Shown: in pieces, positions 30,267 through 40,225 of the stretch | Numbering within the stretch: the first letter of the stretch is position 1 | Layout: each line of letters opens with the position of its first letter | Origin: Herminiimonas sp. CN | GTDB taxonomy: Bacteria > Pseudomonadota > Gammaproteobacteria > Burkholderiales > Burkholderiaceae_D | Assembly: GCF_000622895.1 (NCBI RefSeq) | Contig: NZ_AVCC01000005.1 | Coordinates: 16,708-80,707 of the forward strand | DNA length: 64,000 nt | Direction of reading: 5' to 3' | Made by a program: the position numbers and the translations under genes | Notes under the pieces: generated by a model | Told to the model about the DNA's origin: nothing | Seen by the model: only the letters and a program-made list of their open reading frames with translations | The model's database searches: none

Positions 30267-30400
30267 ACGCCACCACGGGTATTTTTAAAGCCACCCTGAA
30301 TAATTGCGGAAATCAAGTCATTTTTGGCGATACTCATGCAAAGCCATAAAACATCGATGCTGGCCTCATGCCGTGGCCAGCATTGGAAGCGCTCCGTCAT

Positions 30401-32335
30401 TCAGCCAGTTTTTTGCTCGCTTGCGATATCGAGATTGAAATCAATCGGCGCAAAATTGATATCGCCATCCGGGGTAAACATCGGCGCGGCGTGGGTGATT
30501 GTTTCAATGGTCGGCAGCGGAACTTCCCCACCCGCCCCGCTTGCCGCCTCTCGTATCCCGGAATGCGGTTCGTCAAGCTGGTGCAAGCGTTTTTTCTCGT
30601 GCGCGATGCCAATCAACATCAGGATGTCGCGATACAACGGCAAGTCGAAACCGGCCCGCTCGCCCTCGCGATCGTCGATCAGCAGGCTTTGCAGGAATGG
30701 AACGATGTCGCTGCTTTGCCACAGCGTGCAAATGCGTGCCAGCAAATGCGGAAAATCCTCCAGCGTCTGCGCTTGCAGCTCCGGCTCCCCATACAACGGT
30801 ATGCGGGCATTGAACAAGTGAATAAATCGCTCGCGCAGCGCATTGTATTTTTCCGCGTCCCTGATTTCGCTGTATAAATCCAGCAAATACAGCCAGGGCA
30901 CCGGTGAATCCGGCTGGGGACTCTGCGTATACGGTTCAAGTATCTCGATGGCGCGCTGTTGGTTGTTCAGGGATATCCAGAACTCGGCTTCCTGCGTCAC
31001 ATCGGAGATTTCCTCCACCTTGAATTCATCCGAGCGTCCGCGCTGACCGGCTTTGCCGGCGCTGGCGCCGTGATCCGGTTGAGGAACCAAGCCGTGCATG
31101 CTGCCGGCGTTTTCCGGCAACGCCAATCCGGCGCCGGCGTCCGGCGCACTTGGCGCCGCCGCACCGATGTCCGCGTCTAGGCTCTGCGGCAAGCATGCAA
31201 CGCTCCCGGCTGCCGGCTGCGCAGCGGCAGAACCCACCGGGCTTTGGCCGGGCACGGCGGGCTCGCTGGCGACAAATTGCGCGGCATCTTCATCGTCGGG
31301 CCGGCCCGTCTTCCACCATGCCGCCTTGTCGCTCCGGGCCAAGGACCGCAGACGCCATGCCAGCCAGCCGATGGCAAGCAGGCACAATGCCAGCAAGCCC
31401 GTCAACCAGAAAACCAGCGAGGATCCGGCTTGCGAAGCTGCCAGGGCAATCTGGTTCGCGCTATTTTGACGCTGCAACGCCGCCATCTGGGTACGCAGTG
31501 CAGCCTCCTGCGCCTGCCTTGCCTTGCGTTCGGCGTCGATGCCGGCGCGCGGGTCCACCCCGTTCAAGAGCGCGGCGAATTCGCGCTGGGCCAAGCGCGC
31601 CTCTTCAGACTGGGGCTGGGGCGCAGCGTTTTCCGGCAGTGACAAGGCACTGCTTAGCTTTAAACGGGATACCGCATCATCGTCATTTCCCGACAATCTG
31701 AGCACATCCAGCGCGGCACCCTGGCCGCCGGCTGGATTAACGCTTGCGGACGGCTTCGGGGTAGCGGTTTTTTTGGCGGCGGACTCGGGAGTTTGCCGGC
31801 TCTGGATGCGAACCGGGTTTGCAACCCGGGCCGCAGATTTTTTCCTGACTGGCGCTTCAGGCTGCACCTTTGCCGATGCCGGCCCGGAGATTGCCCCGCT
31901 TTCGCGAGCAGGAACAAGCTCGGGCGATGCAGATGCAGAAAACGCCGGAAGGTCGAATAGCACCTGGTAACTGCGGCGCACGGGCGCTGCACAACCGGCC
32001 TCGGCGACAATCGTGGCGGCCGGCTCGTGGATTGCCTGGCGCGATGTCAGCGTAATGAAGGACGATAATCCGCTGCGCGTGATTGCCAGTTGCGGAGTCA
32101 GCAGCGCGACGCCGTCGAGCGACTCCACGCGCACCTTGATGCAGGAGCCGGTCAGTTCGCCGCTGTCTGCGCCCAACAGAGCGATGCTGGCATGCAACGG
32201 CTGCCCCAGCGCCGACTGCACGCCGATATTGCCCAAGCCCAGTGCAAATGCGCTGGGGCCGCAAAATAACAGTGTGGCCGCGGCCATCAAGCGATGCGCT
32301 GGTATTCGCAAACGACGCTCCCTATCAATTTTCAT
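30401..32335 (-). CDS. fimV: FimV/HubP-like polar landmark protein
   Basis: This 644-residue protein starts with a signal peptide and the FimV N-terminal domain (LGLGNIGVQSALGQPL). It has a proline/alanine-rich region, a coiled coil (about 240-285), a membrane segment (SSLVFWLTGLLALCLLAIGW) and an acidic cytoplasmic tail. A TPR-like unit near residue 430 (EAEFWISLNNQQRAIEILEP) fits the FimV C-terminus. FimV proteins organise cell poles and type IV pili. It is shorter than most relatives and shows no obvious LysM motif. In many betaproteobacteria fimV sits beside truA-trpF; here it stands alone, about 30 kb from trpF. Confidence 0.82.
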   Translation of the reverse strand: MKIDRERRLRIPAHRLMAAATLLFCGPSAFALGLGNIGVQSALGQPLHASIALLGADSGELTGSCIKVRVESLDGVALLTPQLAITRSGLSSFITLTSRQAIHEPAATIVAEAGCAAPVRRSYQVLFDLPAFSASASPELVPARESGAISGPASAKVQPEAPVRKKSAARVANPVRIQSRQTPESAAKKTATPKPSASVNPAGGQGAALDVLRLSGNDDDAVSRLKLSSALSLPENAAPQPQSEEARLAQREFAALLNGVDPRAGIDAERKARQAQEAALRTQMAALQRQNSANQIALAASQAGSSLVFWLTGLLALCLLAIGWLAWRLRSLARSDKAAWWKTGRPDDEDAAQFVASEPAVPGQSPVGSAAAQPAAGSVACLPQSLDADIGAAAPSAPDAGAGLALPENAGSMHGLVPQPDHGASAGKAGQRGRSDEFKVEEISDVTQEAEFWISLNNQQRAIEILEPYTQSPQPDSPVPWLYLLDLYSEIRDAEKYNALRERFIHLFNARIPLYGEPELQAQTLEDFPHLLARICTLWQSSDIVPFLQSLLIDDREGERAGFDLPLYRDILMLIGIAHEKKRLHQLDEPHSGIREAASGAGGEVPLPTIETITHAAPMFTPDGDINFAPIDFNLDIASEQKTG

Positions 32336-32615
32336 TTGTATCTGGATTGCATCGATACTGTGTTTCAGAATCGAACCATTGATCGGAAAGATGCAAGGAT
32401 GCCCGACATCGGATTAACCCGTATCTCTTGCACATTTGCTGGACCCAGCGTCATGTCCATAAAAATAATATTATGACATCACAATGCATCCGGCGGCAAA
32501 GAATGTATTCCCCATGCACGGACAGCATTAAAGCATTCGTATAGACCGAATCAAATCGCCGCAAAGAATGCAAGTGCTTATAGAATGACATCAAACAATT
32601 CATGAAAATCACCCG
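32336..32615. other. intergenic region upstream of fimV
   Basis: No gene is seen. It should hold the leftward fimV promoter. CAAAGAATG occurs twice about 70 bases apart within the region, with no clear meaning. Confidence 0.4.
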
Positions 32616-32744
32616 ATGTCCGCCGAACTCCGAACCTCGCGTCTGGCCGACGGTCCGGATGAAGTGCATCGCAATGCGATCGCCAAGCTGGAACTGGCAA
32701 AGCACATGCCGCCAGCAGGCAAGGAAAGCAAAACGCCAGCCTGA
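32616..32744 (+). pseudogene. 3' remnant of an acyl-CoA dehydrogenase gene
   Basis: A 42-residue frame reads [20 protein letters not shown] and continues [10 protein letters not shown]. The [19 protein letters not shown] pattern is the end of acyl-CoA dehydrogenases (the conserved DGPxEVH near the C-terminus). No dehydrogenase sequence precedes it; in-frame stops occur just upstream. It is best read as the tail of a deleted gene and not as a new small gene. Confidence 0.65.
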
Positions 32745-32760
32745 CCGGCTCCAGGCTGGC
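32735..32760 (+). terminator. hairpin after the dehydrogenase remnant
   Basis: GCCAGCCT (32735-32742) and AGGCTGGC (32753-32760) form an 8-bp stem with a ten-base loop. There is no T-run, so termination strength is doubtful. Confidence 0.4.
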
Positions 32761-32859
32761 AGGAAACACAGGGCTGCAGCTGCGCGGCGGATAGACTAAA
32801 CTATCCGTCGCGTAGTTATTTACGACGCTGTTGCCACTCTCTCAAAAAAAGGAAACGCC

Positions 32860-33564
32860 GTGATTGACGTCTATAGCTGGCCCACCCCTAACGGCCATAA
32901 AGTTCATATCATGCTCGAAGAATGTGGGCTGCGACTGGGTCGCGAATGGCGCGTACATCCGATCGACATCGGGGCCGGCGACCAGTTCAAGCCGGATTTT
33001 CTGGCTATTTCACCCAACAACAAAATCCCGGCCATCGTCGATGCAGACGGCCCCGACGGACAACCGATTTCACTGTTCGAGTCGGGCGCGATACTGCTGT
33101 ATCTGGCCAGCAAGCACGGCCGGTTCCTCGGCAATAACGATCGGGAAAAGTTCAACACCATGCAATGGCTGATGTTCCAGGTCGGTGGCTTCGGCCCGAT
33201 GCTGGGGCAAGCGCATCATTTCCGCATCTATGCGCCGACGCAGATCGAATATGCAATCGAGCGCTACACCAATGAAGCCAGACGCTTGTATGGCGTACTC
33301 GACCAGCAGCTCGCCAAAACCGCCTATCTGAGCGGCGACCAGTACACGATTGCCGACATCGCCACCTTCCCCTGGGCCCGTTCATCGAGCAACCAGGGCA
33401 TAGACTGGGCCGATTATCCCCACGCAAAACGCTGGTTCGATCAAATCAGCGCCCGCCCGGCAGTCCAGCGCGGGGTTCAGGTACTGGCCGATCTGCGCAA
33501 ACCCCTGATGGATGACAAGGCAAAGGAAGTGTTGTTCGGAAAGATGCAATATCAGACCAGATGA
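32860..33564 (+). CDS. glutathione S-transferase family protein (YghU/YfcG-like)
   Basis: The 234-residue protein has a thioredoxin-like N-terminal domain (IDVYSWPTPNGHKVHIMLEE) with PNNKIPAIVD and LFESGAILLYLA, then the helical C-terminal domain with YTIADIATFPW. The TPNGHK motif marks the Nu class (YfcG/YghU), which has disulfide-bond reductase activity in E. coli. The start is GTG, supported by AAAGGA six bases upstream. Confidence 0.88.
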   Translation: MIDVYSWPTPNGHKVHIMLEECGLRLGREWRVHPIDIGAGDQFKPDFLAISPNNKIPAIVDADGPDGQPISLFESGAILLYLASKHGRFLGNNDREKFNTMQWLMFQVGGFGPMLGQAHHFRIYAPTQIEYAIERYTNEARRLYGVLDQQLAKTAYLSGDQYTIADIATFPWARSSSNQGIDWADYPHAKRWFDQISARPAVQRGVQVLADLRKPLMDDKAKEVLFGKMQYQTR

Positions 33565-33572
33565 GAATTGCC

Positions 33573-33602
33573 GCCCTTCTGCGGCAATTGCTGCAGAAGG
33601 GC
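33573..33602. terminator. bidirectional hairpin between GST and DJ-1/PfpI genes
   Basis: GCCCTTCTGC (33573-33582) pairs with GCAGAAGGGC (33593-33602) across a ten-base loop, between convergent stops. Confidence 0.6.
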
Positions 33603-33621
33603 GATATGACCGAAACCGGCG

Positions 33622-34305
33622 TCAAGTCTTTTGCAACTGCTTCACAACCGCGATTGCAGCCGCTTCCGACGAAGCCGGGTTCTGCCCTGTGATCACGTTG
33701 CCGTCAACCACTACATACGGCAGCCAGTCTGGACCTTTGGAATACTTTGCGCCGCACTTGCGCAATTCATCCTCCACCAGGAATGGGACGACATCCGCCA
33801 ACTGCACCGCCGCTTCTTCCGTATTGGAAAACCCGGTTACAGCCATCCCCTTGAGCAAAGGCAGTGAATCCTGCGCCATCGCATGGCGAAATACACCGGA
33901 TGCATGACATACCGCAGCAACCGGCTTGCCCAGGGCAAACATGGCTTCGATCAATTCGACCGAATCCGCATTTTCAGCCAAGTCCCACAGCGGCCCGTGT
34001 CCGCCGGGATAAAATAATGCATCGAAACCGTCGGCAGACAGCGTGCCAAGTTCGACCGTATTCGCCAGTGCCGTCTGTGCCGCGGCATCCTGCCTGAAGC
34101 GGCGCGTGGCATCGGTCTGGAACTCGGCCGCATCGCTTTTCGGGTCCAACGGCGGTTGCCCGCCTTGCGGTGACGCCAGGGTGATATTCGCGCCGGCATC
34201 CTTGAACACATAATAAGGCGCGGCAAATTCTTCCAGCCAGAAACCGGTTTTCTGGCCGGTATCGCCAAGCTGCTCATGCGACGTCAATACCATCAATATA
34301 TTCAT
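33622..34305 (-). CDS. DJ-1/PfpI family protein, class I amidotransferase-like
   Basis: The 227-residue protein has the DJ-1/PfpI fold. FYPGGHGPLWDL and the nucleophile elbow AAVCHASG (cysteine near residue 136) match the Hsp31/YDR533C group. Members are glyoxalase III or D-lactate dehydratase enzymes that detoxify methylglyoxal, and some act as chaperones. The intact VCHAS motif argues for an active enzyme. It is convergent with the GST gene, which may also serve in detoxification. Confidence 0.85.
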   Translation of the reverse strand: MNILMVLTSHEQLGDTGQKTGFWLEEFAAPYYVFKDAGANITLASPQGGQPPLDPKSDAAEFQTDATRRFRQDAAAQTALANTVELGTLSADGFDALFYPGGHGPLWDLAENADSVELIEAMFALGKPVAAVCHASGVFRHAMAQDSLPLLKGMAVTGFSNTEEAAVQLADVVPFLVEDELRKCGAKYSKGPDWLPYVVVDGNVITGQNPASSEAAAIAVVKQLQKT

Positions 34306-34449
34306 AGTGCCTCCAAGCTGCAGTCCGGATTTCAGGTTTAATGCCAGAAGAACAATCCTACATTAAATAGCAAAACATCATCGAAATGGTGCTTTGGATC
34401 TTGCCGTCAAATGGAATCTGCACGCTATTGGAGCTTAATCGACACTCCA

Positions 34450-35445
34450 TCAAGAACCTACAGCAGCAGCCAGCGCCAAGCCGCTCAAATAGGCGTTCTC
34501 AATCCGGCCGCAGCCTTCCAGACCAGCGGCGAACCAGTCGCCGCAGGTACCGATGCGCAATCTTGGACGCCACAGGCAATTCTCTGCCAATGGCGCCTGC
34601 GCCTGGGCATAGCGCCAGCGATGCGCGCTGACATGCACCGGCTGCACCTGTGAACCAGTGGCTTCGTGAAAAGCCTTCAGCAACTTCTCTTGGACGCGTT
34701 CCTCGTCGTCTTCCAGATGCCTGACGCTCCAGTCGTTTGATGCATGCGCCACCCAGCGCTCGCCCGCACGATGTTCCGGCTTGGCGTTATCGCGCATGAT
34801 CCAGCCCAGGCGCGAACCACTCACCCAAGCGCCGTCGTAACCGAGCGCCAATGGCAGCGGAAAGCTCAGCATCAGCGCCCAGCAAGGGGACAGTTTTGCC
34901 TTTGCCACCTGTTTCGCCAACGCCGGCGCCGCAGCCAGCAGCGGCAGCGCCTGCTCGGCCGGAACCGCCAGCAACACCGCATCGAATGGACCGGCGCTGG
35001 CATCGATTGCCACATTGGGCGAACCGACCGACAACAACCATTGCTTGCCGAACGGCTCGATGCGTCGCACCACCTGTTCGCAACGCACATCCAGTCCCTG
35101 CGCCAGATGCGTGCACAGGGCGCCCATGCCAGGGATCGCGATAAAGCGTTTTGGAGAACGTGGGGCCGGCTTGTGCGCGCCCTGTTCCAGCCGCACCAGA
35201 TTCGGACTCCAGTCGATGATCAAGCCTGCCTTCTTCCAGGCGGCAAGCCGCTTGCGAAAAACGTCCGAACTGGCGGTCAGGTATTGCGCGCCATGATCGA
35301 AGCCGCCGAACTCGGTCTGACGCGTACTCATGCGGCCGCTGACATCGGCGCTTTTTTCATACACGGTCACGCTATGTCCCTGAACTTGTAGCTGGCGTGC
35401 GCAGGTCAAACCGGAGATTCCGGCACCGATGACGGCAATATGCAT
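34450..35445 (-). CDS. FAD-dependent amine-oxidase/renalase-like oxidoreductase
   Basis: The 331-residue protein starts with a dinucleotide-binding motif (IAVIGAGISGLTCA) and VYEKSADVSGRMSTR, and ends with a second FAD contact (IGTCGDWFAAGLEGC). This is the layout of renalase-like NAD(P)-binding flavoproteins. The ATG at 35445 is chosen because AAGGA lies seven bases upstream and the fold begins there; a longer frame would run through the upstream terminator. Substrate unknown. Confidence 0.82.
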   Translation of the reverse strand: MHIAVIGAGISGLTCARQLQVQGHSVTVYEKSADVSGRMSTRQTEFGGFDHGAQYLTASSDVFRKRLAAWKKAGLIIDWSPNLVRLEQGAHKPAPRSPKRFIAIPGMGALCTHLAQGLDVRCEQVVRRIEPFGKQWLLSVGSPNVAIDASAGPFDAVLLAVPAEQALPLLAAAPALAKQVAKAKLSPCWALMLSFPLPLALGYDGAWVSGSRLGWIMRDNAKPEHRAGERWVAHASNDWSVRHLEDDEERVQEKLLKAFHEATGSQVQPVHVSAHRWRYAQAQAPLAENCLWRPRLRIGTCGDWFAAGLEGCGRIENAYLSGLALAAAVGS

Positions 35446-35491
35446 GATCGATCCTTTGGTTGGTGAGATTTCGGACATTAAAACGCACAAC

Positions 35492-35530
35492 AAAAAAAAG
35501 CCGCCTGCGGTGCTGTCACCGTGGGCGGCT
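35492..35530 (-). terminator. rho-independent terminator of the CBS-domain gene
   Basis: On the minus strand AGCCGCC-CACGGTG and CACCGCA-GGCGGCT form a long stem with a four-base loop, followed by eight thymines. It ends the CBS transcript before the flavoprotein gene. Confidence 0.88.
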
Positions 35531-35571
35531 CTTGCATCAAGCCGATAACGGCAAGACAGCAATCAATCTAT

Positions 35572-36018
35572 TTATTCTTCCGCCGCCCCCGGCCAATCGC
35601 GGATGTAGGCCTTGAGCAACTTGTTCTCGAAACTTTGCGCCTCGAGCACGGATTTAGCCACGTCATAAAAAGAAATCACTCCCAACAAAGTTTTGGCATC
35701 CAGCACCGGCAGGTAGCGGGTGTGTTTTTCCAGCATCACGCGACGCACCTCATTAATGTCGGTATCCGGCGTGACTGTCAGCGGATGGTCATCCATGTGC
35801 TTGCGCACGCTGCAGCTGCCCACGCTGCCGTTGTTCTCATGTACCGCTTTCAGCGCTTCGCGAAAAGTCAGCATGCCGACCAGATCACCGTACTCCATCA
35901 CGACCAGCGATCCTATGTCCTTTTCCGCCATGGTGTGAACCGCGTCGACCATTGCAGTGTCCGGCGTGACCGTATAAAGGATATTGCCTTTGACCGTTAG
36001 GATTTCGGAGACTTTCAT
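35572..36018 (-). CDS. CBS-domain pair protein
   Basis: The 148-residue protein consists of two CBS domains (about 8-60 and 75-130), seen in the repeated pattern DIGSLVVMEYGDLVGMLTFRE and TRYLPVLDAKTLLGVISFYD. Such stand-alone pairs bind adenosine nucleotides or NADH and act as energy sensors. It is a single-gene transcript with its own terminator. The regulated partner is unknown. Confidence 0.87.
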   Translation of the reverse strand: MKVSEILTVKGNILYTVTPDTAMVDAVHTMAEKDIGSLVVMEYGDLVGMLTFREALKAVHENNGSVGSCSVRKHMDDHPLTVTPDTDINEVRRVMLEKHTRYLPVLDAKTLLGVISFYDVAKSVLEAQSFENKLLKAYIRDWPGAAEE

Positions 36019-36194
36019 GGTTGCTCTGTGTCTGATTGTTAATCTTGCTTCGACTGTAGCGCAAGCACAGTGAAAAATCCAGCCCGCGAATCAATCCAAA
36101 TGGTTTTTACGATCGCTGCGCATCGCAGTCGCCGCAAGGCTTGGTGCTAAACTGCCAGCCGCGACAACCGACAATAATGGAGATTTGAACCAGC

Positions 36195-37517
36195 ATGAGC
36201 GGCCCACATTACCTCAAATTCGATACCCTGTCGCTGCACGCCGGTGCAGCACCCGATGCGGCCACCGGCGCGCGGGCGACGCCGATCCATTTCACTTCAT
36301 CCTTCGTATTCAAGGATTCGGATCACGCCGCTTCGCTGTTCAATATGGAGCGTTCCGGCCACGTCTATTCGCGCATTTCGAATCCGACCAACGCGGTGCT
36401 GGAAGAGCGCATCGCGGCACTCGAAGGCGGCGTGGCCGGGATTGCTGTGGCCAGCGGCCAGGCCGCGCTGCATCTGGGGCTGGTCACGATTGCCGGCGCC
36501 GGATCGCATATCGTCGCCTCGCGTGCGCTGTACGGCGGCTCGCAGAATCTGCTGGCTTACACATTGAAGCGCTTCGGCATCGAGACCACCTTCGTCGATC
36601 CGCGCGACCTTGATGCGTGGCGCGCCGCGATCCGCCCGAATACCAAGGTGCTGTTTGCCGAAACCCTGGGCAATCCGGGGCTGGAAGTGCTGAACATTCC
36701 CCACGTCGCGCAGATCGCGCATGAACATTACCTGCCGCTGCTGGTCGACTCGACTTTCACCACGCCGTATCTGCTGCGCCCGTTCGAGCATGGCGCCGAC
36801 CTGCTGTTCCATTCGGCCACCAAGTTCCTGTGCGGCCACGGCACCGCGATCGGCGGCTTGCTGGTCGATGGCGGCACCTTCGATTGGCAGCAGGCGCATG
36901 ACAAGGCCGGCAATTTCGGCGAGCTGTGCGAACCGTACGACGGCTTCCATGGCATGGTGTTTACGGAAGAATCGACGGTCGCGCCGTTCGCGCTGCGCGC
37001 GCGGCGCGAAGGCTTGCGCGACTTCGGCGCGGTGATGAGCCCGCACAATGCGTTCGCGGTGCTGCAAGGAATCGAAACCCTGGGCCTGCGCATGGACCGG
37101 CATGTCGCCAACACCCGCAAGGTGGTCGAATTCCTGCTCGCGCATCCGGCGGTGGAAGCGGTGTCCTATCCGGAACTGGAATCGCACCCCGATTATGCGC
37201 TGGCCAAGACCCTGCTGCCGAAAGGCTGCGGTGCGGTATTCACCTTCAACATCAAGGGCGACCGCGCGGCCGGCCAGCGCTTTGTCGAGTCGCTCAACAT
37301 CTTCTCGCATCTGGCCAATGTCGGCGACGCCAAATCGCTGGTGATCCATCCGGCCTCGACCACCCATTTCCGCGTCCCGGCCGATCAGCTCGCGGCGTCC
37401 GGCATCACCGAAGGCACGATACGGCTGTCGATCGGACTGGAAGACGCGGACGACCTGATCGACGATCTAGCGCGCAGTCTGAAGATGTCGCAGCCAAATC
37501 CCAAGAAAGGCGATTGA
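36195..37517 (+). CDS. metY: O-acetylhomoserine sulfhydrylase (MetY type)
   Basis: The 440-residue PLP enzyme has [38 protein letters not shown] and the PLP lysine in [12 protein letters not shown], which is the MetY pattern. It would join sulfide to an activated homoserine to give homocysteine. The length fits MetY better than cystathionine gamma-synthase. The next gene begins one base after its stop with AAAGG inside the 3' end, so it likely heads an operon with the hydrolase and biotin genes. Confidence 0.86.
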   Translation: MSGPHYLKFDTLSLHAGAAPDAATGARATPIHFTSSFVFKDSDHAASLFNMERSGHVYSRISNPTNAVLEERIAALEGGVAGIAVASGQAALHLGLVTIAGAGSHIVASRALYGGSQNLLAYTLKRFGIETTFVDPRDLDAWRAAIRPNTKVLFAETLGNPGLEVLNIPHVAQIAHEHYLPLLVDSTFTTPYLLRPFEHGADLLFHSATKFLCGHGTAIGGLLVDGGTFDWQQAHDKAGNFGELCEPYDGFHGMVFTEESTVAPFALRARREGLRDFGAVMSPHNAFAVLQGIETLGLRMDRHVANTRKVVEFLLAHPAVEAVSYPELESHPDYALAKTLLPKGCGAVFTFNIKGDRAAGQRFVESLNIFSHLANVGDAKSLVIHPASTTHFRVPADQLAASGITEGTIRLSIGLEDADDLIDDLARSLKMSQPNPKKGD

Positions 37518-37518
37518 C

Positions 37519-38343
37519 ATGCTGATTCATATCCAAGGCTTCGATGCCTATGCGTATACCGGCGGCAAGCCGTTCAACCCTCTGCTGCCAACGGTCGTCT
37601 TCATCCACGGCGCACAGAACGACCATTCGATCTGGATCCTGCAGACCCGCTACTTTGCGCACCACGGCTTCAACGTGCTGGCAGTCGACCTGCCCGGCCA
37701 CGGCCGCAGCAAGGGTGCGGCGCTGGTCAGCGTCGAATCGATCGCCGGCTGGGTACTGGCCTTGCTGGATGCGGTCGGCGTCGACAAAGCGATGCTGGTC
37801 GGCCACAGCATGGGCTCGCTGATCGCGCTGGAAGCCGCGTACCAGGCACCGGCTCGGGTCAGCACACTGGCACTGATCGGCACCGCTTACCCGATGAAAG
37901 TATCCGACAGCCTGCTCGATGCGGCCAAAAACGCGGAACAGAGCGCGATCGACATGGTCAACATCTGGTCGCACACCTCGGTCGCGCAAAAGCCGTCCAG
38001 TCCTGCCCCCGGTTTCTATGTGATGGGCGGGAACCAGCGGCTGATGCAGCGCATTTCCAAAATCAACCCGGAGCATGTATTCTTCACCGATTTTTCGGCC
38101 TGCAATACGTATGCGAATGGCGATATCGCCGCGCAATCGGTGCGCTGCCCGACCCTGTTCCTGCTGGCCCGGCGCGACATCATGACGCCGGTGAAGGCCA
38201 GCGCCGGTCTGATCAAGGCCATCGCGCACGGCAAGGTGGTGCAACTCGACCACTGCGGCCATAACCTGATGGCGGAACAGCCGGACGCGGTGCTCGACGC
38301 CTTGTATTTATTTGCCAAAGCATTTGCCGGGAGCGCCGCATGA
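37519..38343 (+). CDS. alpha/beta hydrolase
   Basis: The 274-residue protein has the alpha/beta hydrolase fold: [12 protein letters not shown] (oxyanion), the nucleophile elbow [10 protein letters not shown] with the serine near residue 96, and a late GHNLMAEQ with the catalytic histidine. It resembles bioH-like esterases but a dedicated bioH follows two genes later. It overlaps bioF by four bases and is one base away from metY. Substrate unknown. Confidence 0.83.
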   Translation: MLIHIQGFDAYAYTGGKPFNPLLPTVVFIHGAQNDHSIWILQTRYFAHHGFNVLAVDLPGHGRSKGAALVSVESIAGWVLALLDAVGVDKAMLVGHSMGSLIALEAAYQAPARVSTLALIGTAYPMKVSDSLLDAAKNAEQSAIDMVNIWSHTSVAQKPSSPAPGFYVMGGNQRLMQRISKINPEHVFFTDFSACNTYANGDIAAQSVRCPTLFLLARRDIMTPVKASAGLIKAIAHGKVVQLDHCGHNLMAEQPDAVLDALYLFAKAFAGSAA

Positions 38344-39500
38344 TCTGGGATGAACTCGATAGCGAACTGGCCGGCCTCGCCGCACAGGGCCTGCAACGGC
38401 GCCGCCGCGTGCTGGACACGCCCTGCGGCGTCGAGGTCGAAGTCGATGGCTGCGCACTGCTATCGTTTTGCAGCAATGACTATCTCGGCCTGGCCGCAGA
38501 ACCCGGCCTGATCGAAGCCGCACGCGAAGCCGCGATGCTGTGGGGCGTCGGCTCCGGCGCTTCGCACCTGGTCAGCGGCCATCTGGAGCCGCATGAAACA
38601 CTGGAGCAACATCTGGCCGCCTTCGTCGGCAGCGCCCGCGCGCTGTATTTCAGCACCGGCTACATGGCCAACCTGGGCGTAGTGCCGGCGCTGGTCGGGC
38701 GCGGTGATGCGGTGTTCGCCGACCGCCTGAACCACGCGTCGCTGATCGACGCCGCCCAGCTGTCGCGCGCCGGACACCATCGCTATCCGCACAACGATCT
38801 GGCTGCGCTGGAGCGCCTGCTGAGCGCCAGCACAGCCAAACGCAAGCTGATCCTGACCGATGCGGTATTCAGCATGGATGGCGACCTGGCACCATTGCCG
38901 CAGCTGCTGGCGCTGGCCGAGCGCTTCGACGCCTGGCTGGTGATCGACGACGCGCACGGCTTCGGCGTACTCGGACCGCAGGGGCGCGGCACGCCGGCGC
39001 ATCTCGGCATCGAACTCGCCTCACACCCGCGCCTGCTGTACATCGGCACGCTGGGCAAGGCGGCCGGCGTTTCCGGCGCATTCGTGGCCGGCACGGCCAA
39101 TGTGATCGAATGGCTGATGCAACGCGCCCGCACCTATATTTTCACCACCGCAGCCAGCCCGATCGTGGCTGCCACGCTGATCAAGAGCATAAAGCTGATC
39201 GAACAAGGCGACGCGCTGCGTAGCCATCTGCAGTTGCTGATCGAACGCCTGCGCAACGGCCTGCAAGACACGCGCTGGCAGCTGCTGGCGTCGCCGACTG
39301 CAATCCAGCCGATCATCATCGGCGACAACGATGCCGCACTGCACGCTGCCGCGGCACTGGCCGAGCAAGGGATCTGGGTCCCGGCGATCCGCCCGCCCAC
39401 CGTGCCCAAGGGCACGGCGCGGCTGCGCATCACGCTGTCGGCCGCGCACAGCGTGGCGCAGGTGGACCGGCTGCTGGCCGCATTGAAGCAGCTGCAATGA
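38340..39500 (+). CDS. bioF: 8-amino-7-oxononanoate synthase
   Basis: BioF condenses pimeloyl-thioester with alanine in biotin synthesis. The 386-residue PLP enzyme has [20 protein letters not shown], the [10 protein letters not shown] block and the PLP lysine in [13 protein letters not shown]. The start overlaps the hydrolase stop by four bases and its own stop overlaps bioH by four. Confidence 0.94.
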   Translation: MIWDELDSELAGLAAQGLQRRRRVLDTPCGVEVEVDGCALLSFCSNDYLGLAAEPGLIEAAREAAMLWGVGSGASHLVSGHLEPHETLEQHLAAFVGSARALYFSTGYMANLGVVPALVGRGDAVFADRLNHASLIDAAQLSRAGHHRYPHNDLAALERLLSASTAKRKLILTDAVFSMDGDLAPLPQLLALAERFDAWLVIDDAHGFGVLGPQGRGTPAHLGIELASHPRLLYIGTLGKAAGVSGAFVAGTANVIEWLMQRARTYIFTTAASPIVAATLIKSIKLIEQGDALRSHLQLLIERLRNGLQDTRWQLLASPTAIQPIIIGDNDAALHAAAALAEQGIWVPAIRPPTVPKGTARLRITLSAAHSVAQVDRLLAALKQLQ

Positions 39501-40225
39501 ATGAACTGGTTTTATGGCACGGCTGGGGCATGCATCCGGCGGCGTGGGACGGCCTGGCCGCGCACCTGAAAATTCAGGCCCGGGCACCGGCGCTGCCCGG
39601 TTACGCCGGCAGCGCAGCGCCTTCCCTGTACACGATGGACGCGCTGACCGATGCGCTGCTGGCCGATGTTTCTACGCCGATCACGCTGTGCGGCTGGTCG
39701 CTCGGCGCACTGCTGGCGCTGCACGCCGCGCAGCGCCAGCCGGACAGAATCGCGCGCCTGATCCTGATCGGCGCCACACCCAGCTTCGTGCAGCGCCCAA
39801 ACTGGCCGCACGGCATGACGCCGGCAGCGCTGGCGGAATTTACCGATGCGCTTGAAGCCGATCCGAAAACCGCACTGAAGCGCTTCATTGCGTTGTTCAA
39901 CCAGAACGACGTCAACGGCCGCAGCATCGGCCGCGAATTGACGCGCGCCTTGGCCACAGCCGATCTACCGCCGGCCGCGGTACTCGCAGCCGGCCTGGCG
40001 CTGCTGCGCTACACCGATTTGCGTGCAAACGTGCCACATATTGCCCAGCCGACGCTGCTGCTGCACGGCGCGCACGATCCGCTGATGCCGCTGGCGGCTG
40101 CCGAGTGGCTGGCGGCCGCGCTGCCGCAGGCGCGCCTCGAAGTCTTGCCAGACGCAGCGCACGCGCCTTTCCTGTCGGACCCGGCACGCTGCGCCGCACT
40201 GATAGCGGATTTCATCAATGCCTGA
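39497..40225 (+). CDS. bioH: pimeloyl-[acyl-carrier protein] methyl ester esterase
   Basis: BioH cleaves the methyl ester that BioC adds, releasing pimeloyl-ACP for BioF. The 242-residue hydrolase has [15 protein letters not shown], the nucleophile elbow [12 protein letters not shown] and a C-terminal [11 protein letters not shown] with the histidine. CGWSLG is the form typical of BioH. It overlaps bioF and bioC in a coupled operon. Confidence 0.92.
   Translation: MNELVLWHGWGMHPAAWDGLAAHLKIQARAPALPGYAGSAAPSLYTMDALTDALLADVSTPITLCGWSLGALLALHAAQRQPDRIARLILIGATPSFVQRPNWPHGMTPAALAEFTDALEADPKTALKRFIALFNQNDVNGRSIGRELTRALATADLPPAAVLAAGLALLRYTDLRANVPHIAQPTLLLHGAHDPLMPLAAAEWLAAALPQARLEVLPDAAHAPFLSDPARCAALIADFINA

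Noticed and set aside
30275..30345. A possible eighth copy of the 76-bp repeat (GGGTATTTTTAAA start)
   Set aside because: Only the first few bases and a distant GATAC agree; the central and terminal motifs are missing or shifted.
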